Translations under genes and position numbers: made by a program
Notes under the pieces: model-generated
Database searches by the model: none
Told to the model about the DNA's origin: nothing
Seen by the model: the letters and a program-made list of their open reading frames with translations, nothing else
Part shown: positions 6,101 through 8,933 of the stretch, piece by piece
Numbering within the stretch: position 1 is the stretch's first letter
How the letters are laid out: each line of letters opens with the position of its first letter
Origin: an uncultured Verrucomicrobiae bacterium
Lineage (GTDB): Bacteria > Verrucomicrobiota > Verrucomicrobiia > Verrucomicrobiales > DEV007
Direction of reading: 5' to 3'
DNA length: 8,933 bases
NCBI GenBank assembly: GCA_937898895.1
Contig: CALDKL010000027.1
Location: forward strand, 1-8,933

Positions 6101-8933
6101 AAAGACGCGCAATGGAGAGCCTGAGCGGGTTCACCACAGTGGTCGGCGAACCGCTGGCCGAATCAATCTCGGTGAGTCCGGCATCGAGGACACGGACCGA
6201 GGAGACCAACTCCGCCCCCTCGGCATTGATGGGGGGCAAATCGGCATTGTCCTGAGCCTCTTCCTCAGCAGGGGTCGGGTCGAAAATCCGGAACGTGAGC
6301 TTTCGAGTCTGCCATTCGTTGGTTCGCTCGAAACAGAGAGGCCCGACCCAGGAAGGGAGGGCTTTGATCAGGAGAGGGACACCCCCCCTGGAGAGGGAAA
6401 TCTGAAAATTACCGGAGGTGGCATTCACCACGTAATAGTCGATCCCGCCCTGAAGACCAGGTGGAAGAGGAGTGTCAAAATATTGGTGAAGCCGCAGGAC
6501 ATCTTCGTTCTCAAAACCATGCGAAGGATCGTTGGGCATCGAGAAGAACGTTCTATCGTACACCCTCACCTGCTTCTTTCCCTTCTTCACGACCCGGCTG
6601 GAGGTACGCGCCTCCGCGTAGGGCATGTCGCCGAGAGGACGGACCGCAGGAACGATCCACTCCCAGGCGAAATGATCGCCCGGAATGACCTTCATTCCAC
6701 CGGGGGTCGTCAGAGCATCGACCACCTGAGCGTGTGCGGGAAAGGCCGTGGTGGTATTGTCCGGGTAGCGGATTCGAACCTTCAAGTCACCATAGTTCCC
6801 CGCTCCGGAGTTTTGAAAGCGTACGGTGTAGGTGAGCAGATCGCCGCGGTGGGTCGTTTCTCCCGTCGGGTCCGAGGCGGACGTCACGTCCAACCTCGTT
6901 TCGAGGTAGGGCGCGGCGTCAAGGATCGTGTAGAGGGGGGAAGCCTTGCTGTAGGTGGTCCCCACTCCATCGACAGACGTGACAATACGAAACGCAAAGG
7001 TGCCCACCGGCAGGTGATAGGTATCGAGGAGGAAGCGCATCGAGCCGAGAGCGACCATGTCCCCCAGATCGGTCCAGCTATCCGCATCGCCCGGTGTGGA
7101 CGAGTACTGAATCTTCGCGGTCATGTCCGGGAAGTCGGGCCGACTCAAACTGCGGGCATGGAAGCTCCAGTTCCGTCCGGTCATGGGAGGATCAGCCGTC
7201 ATGATCGGATACTGCCAGGTCGGGTTTTCGATTTTCCCAAACGATTCCAGGAGCACCACACTCGCGACCACGCCGGTGTTGTCGTAGGAGGCATCTCCCG
7301 CATGGCTCACGATCCAGGCCAGGTGATCGCCCTGCAGCAGGGAGACCTCGCGGGTCATGGAGATTCCATCTCCCCGGAAGGAGTTCAGGAAATTCGGCTC
7401 CGCGTCCTGCGGGAACACCGCCGTGTTGTTGTGTCGGACAAACACCGACGTGCTCGTGGGCCGCTCGTCGGCTCCGGTGAAGGTCGCGCTGACCGCATAC
7501 AGGCCCGCCTCCGCAGCCGTCCATCGCATGACTCCGCTGCGATTGTCAAAGGACGGATGGGTCGCCAATTGCCGGGGACTGAAGCGGATCCAGGTGCCTC
7601 CCGCACCAAACGTGTTGAAGTGGTCGGTCTGGCTCGTGTTGATGCTGAAGTGGGGAAGTCCACCGGGAACGGGACCGTACGCTCGAACCGTCCCATCGCT
7701 GCTCACGGGACCTGGAAACACGGCAAGCTGTGCCGGATCGAGCACCCCGCCGTTCAGTGATCCGAACGCCCACGGTCCGTTCGGATTCGCCGTGGTGCTG
7801 AAATCGCGCGCCGGGTCGTGTCGGTCTTTCCCGCCCGCGCCAACCCAGAAAATCGCATCGATCTCGGCATCGGAGAGAGCGCGGTCGTAGAAGGCCAATT
7901 CGTCGATCATCCCCGAGAAGGGACCATCCGGCGTGCCGGAGGGATAGGAAGCCGTCACGGTGGCACCGATCGTGACGATGCCGCTCGTGTCGGGTCGGCT
8001 GGCCGGATAGGATACGGGGGCACTCGAAACCCCGTCCTTGTAGAATCGAAAGGTCGTCCCCGCAATCGAAACCGCCACATGGACCCACCGATTGATCGGT
8101 ATCGACGGGCCAGCCACCTCAGCAAACGGCCCTCCGCCTTCACGCGAAGAAAAATAGAGAGCCCCTTCGCGCAGGAACAGGGAATAGGAGACATCGAGAT
8201 TGTCCGAATTGCGTTTGGAGACAATACACCGTTCTCCGCCCGCGCCGGTGTGTCGGATCCATGCCTCAATGGTGAAATCGTCAAGCAGGTCGAGGCCCGG
8301 CCCGTCTTCCGCTTCGATGTGATCGTTGACCCCGTCGAAGGAAAAGGTCCGCCCGACTTTGCCCTGGGCGTAAGCGGCCTGCCCATTGAGATCGGCATTC
8401 TTCATTGATCCCCCGGCTTCACCCACGACATCCCAGGCGGTATTTTCCCCCGGCCACCAGGAGAGGATGTCTTCGGGGGGATTGATCGTCAGGTTTTCCA
8501 ACAGAGGGATCTCGACGATGCCAAAGTAGGCATAGCCGATTTCACCCTGGATGATCGTATCTCTCCAAAAGCCCGCACTCGGGCCGCTCGCATCCAACGC
8601 GACAAGATCCTGTGGCTCGACGAGGCCCTTAGGATAGTCGGTGGCCCAGTTCGTGAAGGTCGCCGCCTCGCCGCTGGACCAGGTAAAGGTCCCCTCGGCT
8701 GCCAGGTCCTGCAATCCCAGCCAGAACGCACTCTCAAAATTATCGGGGGCATTGGCCAGTGCCGTCGGCCCAAAACGATCCAACAGAAACTGGTTCTCCG
8801 CTGCACTGTTGATCGTCACGAGGTTTCCTCCGAGGCGGGTCGCGACGGATTCCGCCGCACTCCAGTCCGAGGCACTCAGCAGGTAGTAGGTATGCCCGTT
8901 CTCCTGCGGGTGGTCGATGGTTTCGAACGAAGG
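3102..8933 (-). CDS. Giant multidomain surface/secreted protein: lectin, LamG, DUF11-like repeats and MVAAGAGN octad tail (5' end outside window)
   Basis: 1943 residues are visible; the frame is open through the right edge, so the start and any signal peptide are outside. Counting from the edge: residues 13-142 are a C-type-lectin-like domain (NGHTYYLLSASDWSAAES, GGNLVTINSAAENQFL, FWLGLQD, FTWSSGE, GFWRD) without the usual cysteines. About 156-366 is a LamG/concanavalin-type jelly roll (FSFDGVNDHIEA, FTIEAWIRH, WVHVAVS, FYKDG, IDELAFYDRALSDAEI). About 377-565 is a beta-sandwich starting DFSTTANPNGPWAFGS, and about 569-672 is an Ig/Fn3-like segment. Next come DUF11-like modules near 676-775, 937-1075, 1160-1200, 1322-1430 and 1495-1600 (for example YTVRFQNSGAGNYGDL, TYRVLVGNHGSSGW). 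An LPPGLxxGxxYYVVN module sits at about 822-850. The last 238 residues are octad repeats ending at the TGA. The architecture suggests an extracellular adhesin or glycan-binding protein. I do not recognise a named family for the whole, and no LPxTG, PEP-CTERM or terminal membrane segment is present. Confidence 0.88.
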   Translation of the reverse strand, partial: PSFETIDHPQENGHTYYLLSASDWSAAESVATRLGGNLVTINSAAENQFLLDRFGPTALANAPDNFESAFWLGLQDLAAEGTFTWSSGEAATFTNWATDYPKGLVEPQDLVALDASGPSAGFWRDTIIQGEIGYAYFGIVEIPLLENLTINPPEDILSWWPGENTAWDVVGEAGGSMKNADLNGQAAYAQGKVGRTFSFDGVNDHIEAEDGPGLDLLDDFTIEAWIRHTGAGGERCIVSKRNSDNLDVSYSLFLREGALYFSSREGGGPFAEVAGPSIPINRWVHVAVSIAGTTFRFYKDGVSSAPVSYPASRPDTSGIVTIGATVTASYPSGTPDGPFSGMIDELAFYDRALSDAEIDAIFWVGAGGKDRHDPARDFSTTANPNGPWAFGSLNGGVLDPAQLAVFPGPVSSDGTVRAYGPVPGGLPHFSINTSQTDHFNTFGAGGTWIRFSPRQLATHPSFDNRSGVMRWTAAEAGLYAVSATFTGADERPTSTSVFVRHNNTAVFPQDAEPNFLNSFRGDGISMTREVSLLQGDHLAWIVSHAGDASYDNTGVVASVVLLESFGKIENPTWQYPIMTADPPMTGRNWSFHARSLSRPDFPDMTAKIQYSSTPGDADSWTDLGDMVALGSMRFLLDTYHLPVGTFAFRIVTSVDGVGTTYSKASPLYTILDAAPYLETRLDVTSASDPTGETTHRGDLLTYTVRFQNSGAGNYGDLKVRIRYPDNTTTAFPAHAQVVDALTTPGGMKVIPGDHFAWEWIVPAVRPLGDMPYAEARTSSRVVKKGKKQVRVYDRTFFSMPNDPSHGFENEDVLRLHQYFDTPLPPGLQGGIDYYVVNATSGNFQISLSRGGVPLLIKALPSWVGPLCFERTNEWQTRKLTFRIFDPTPAEEEAQDNADLPPINAEGAELVSSVRVLDAGLTEIDSASGSPTTVVNPLRLSIARLFGNDPLQPGDLVTFELTAKNESSLRLGRASLVMRAPRGLAIDGSGIVFMDGSGQPSGPPIDASTGAQVVRPASWSSNPELLEAEIPGLGPDSIPSFEQQARFYLGGFDPGKTQKVRVTCRVQYDWDTDAEPELTLSQDVAELSGDLGVTVRSRENESPIELSIDPATPGSPRPQLSMWISQDATGKVPEDPSVVAVASVDGLSAVPLVPGGNPARGVNEIVYRATYANFGNIAANYVRVWVPVPNETDYVSTTLLRSETRTKLVRRPGKKPSRKQYTVQVPYTVESARILQGQGDAGAVFAPRIVGGADNRWFTCLVPWLEAYPAPGWAKTLEFRVKLKPNTPVGTRIQQTGALVTSRELFYWGGVSRILVSEVVPPARLEYLVDQSSVIQTDGEGNPTGFETLAQRLAYNNVGGVAATGAGIEFEIPPGFTFREARYINAAGTVRTTGITAPAVGAGAGQVVHFNTGTVAPNTGGIAEVLLDYDPDSLPDEDSEPNTLYRFQSQGVFRPFDDSHPLAENSEPEEGEIAELFESPVLRNLTRGIVPNSARTFVGVMAPAVAMPGEEITYRVLVGNHGSSGWNGGGFLYFRIPAGTQYVSAQVAGQDGGTVTIFDAITEPGSGTPAQLGIENPAGIVSEAIALGPHSCVVIDLTVRVDSGATDDLTLLGPVFVHGDAGGSRTCDPVKTVLANTGQEISQLVWEGQVGGAAANALGNASAPESAFLASRNSISRDSRNMSFGGTDMVTVPGHNISLIPLGGGRMVAAGAGNLIGQDGGSIIQGSGGAMVAAGAGNLVAAGAGNLISIDVPGHGLLSGSGYFGQLPQMVAAGAGNIVAAGGLNLVHRLVGNSGNTLIGLDGGSLIGLDGGSLGTIRQTLAGFNGFSLPNGSQLSIAANTGRMVAAGAGNLVGNSGNTLVGNSGNTMVAAGGGNMVAVGGLNMIPASRMVAAGAGNILPTGAGGILPSGAGNMVAAGAGNMVAAGAGNVISVGNGMVAAGAGN
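3336..3383 (-). repeat. Near-identical tandem 24-nt duplication (LVGNSGNT twice)
   Basis: The two adjacent 24-nt units at 3336-3359 and 3360-3383 differ at a single base, which is synonymous (ACC/ACT for Thr). A third copy at 3546-3569 encodes the same octad with two base differences from the first. Against the synonymously diverged MVAAGAGN copies nearby, this looks like recent unit duplication within the array. Confidence 0.85.
3498..3545 (-). repeat. Tandem 24-nt duplication (LIGLDGGS twice)
   Basis: Units 3498-3521 and 3522-3545 both encode LIGLDGGS and differ at four bases, all synonymous (including TTG against CTC for the first Leu). A related LIGQDGGS occurs earlier in the protein, just after the first MVAAGAGN. 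This is intermediate in divergence between the LVGNSGNT pair and the MVAAGAGN pairs. Confidence 0.8.

Noticed and set aside
6483..7760. Long plus-strand open frame of 425 codons antisense to the giant gene
   Set aside because: The minus frame has continuous domain-like sequence here, whereas the plus frame is Arg/Gly/His-rich without recognisable motifs.

Overview
This GC-rich window has all its recognisable genes on the minus strand. In transcription order, from right to left, they are: a very large multidomain secreted or surface protein cut off by the right edge; a secreted PQQ-like beta-propeller protein; pantothenate synthetase (panC); and L-aspartate oxidase (nadB), cut off by the left edge. 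The secreted propeller with an N-terminal FRGPDGTG motif, the giant protein combining C-type lectin, LamG and DUF11-like modules, the GTG starts and the weak Shine-Dalgarno signals suggest the Planctomycetes-Verrucomicrobia group. Verrucomicrobia are my best guess, but this is inference from gene content; no rRNA or taxonomic marker is present.

Layout. Positions 1-494 hold the N-terminal 164 codons of nadB. Positions 495-739 are a spacer with no supportable gene. Positions 740-1597 (or 1630) are panC. Positions 1627-2880 are the propeller gene, whose TGA overlaps a possible GTG start of panC (GTGA). Positions 2881-3101 are a non-coding leader with an imperfect tandem repeat. Positions 3102-8933 are the giant gene: 1943 codons are visible and its true start lies outside the window.

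How the genes relate. PanC and NadB are cytosolic cofactor enzymes for CoA and NAD. Both pathways draw on aspartate, since the beta-alanine used by PanC normally comes from aspartate. The propeller is exported and has no obvious link to them beyond the tight junction with panC. The giant protein is probably an extracellular adhesin-like or glycan-binding protein.

The most unusual element is the last 238 residues of the giant protein. They contain 21 octapeptide repeats of consensus MVAAGAGN with ordered variants (LVGNSGNT, LIGLDGGS, ILPxGAGx), which run right up to the stop codon. Some adjacent copies differ at most synonymous positions while others are almost identical in DNA. This implies old, selected repeats with some recent duplication. 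I do not recognise a named family for this tail.
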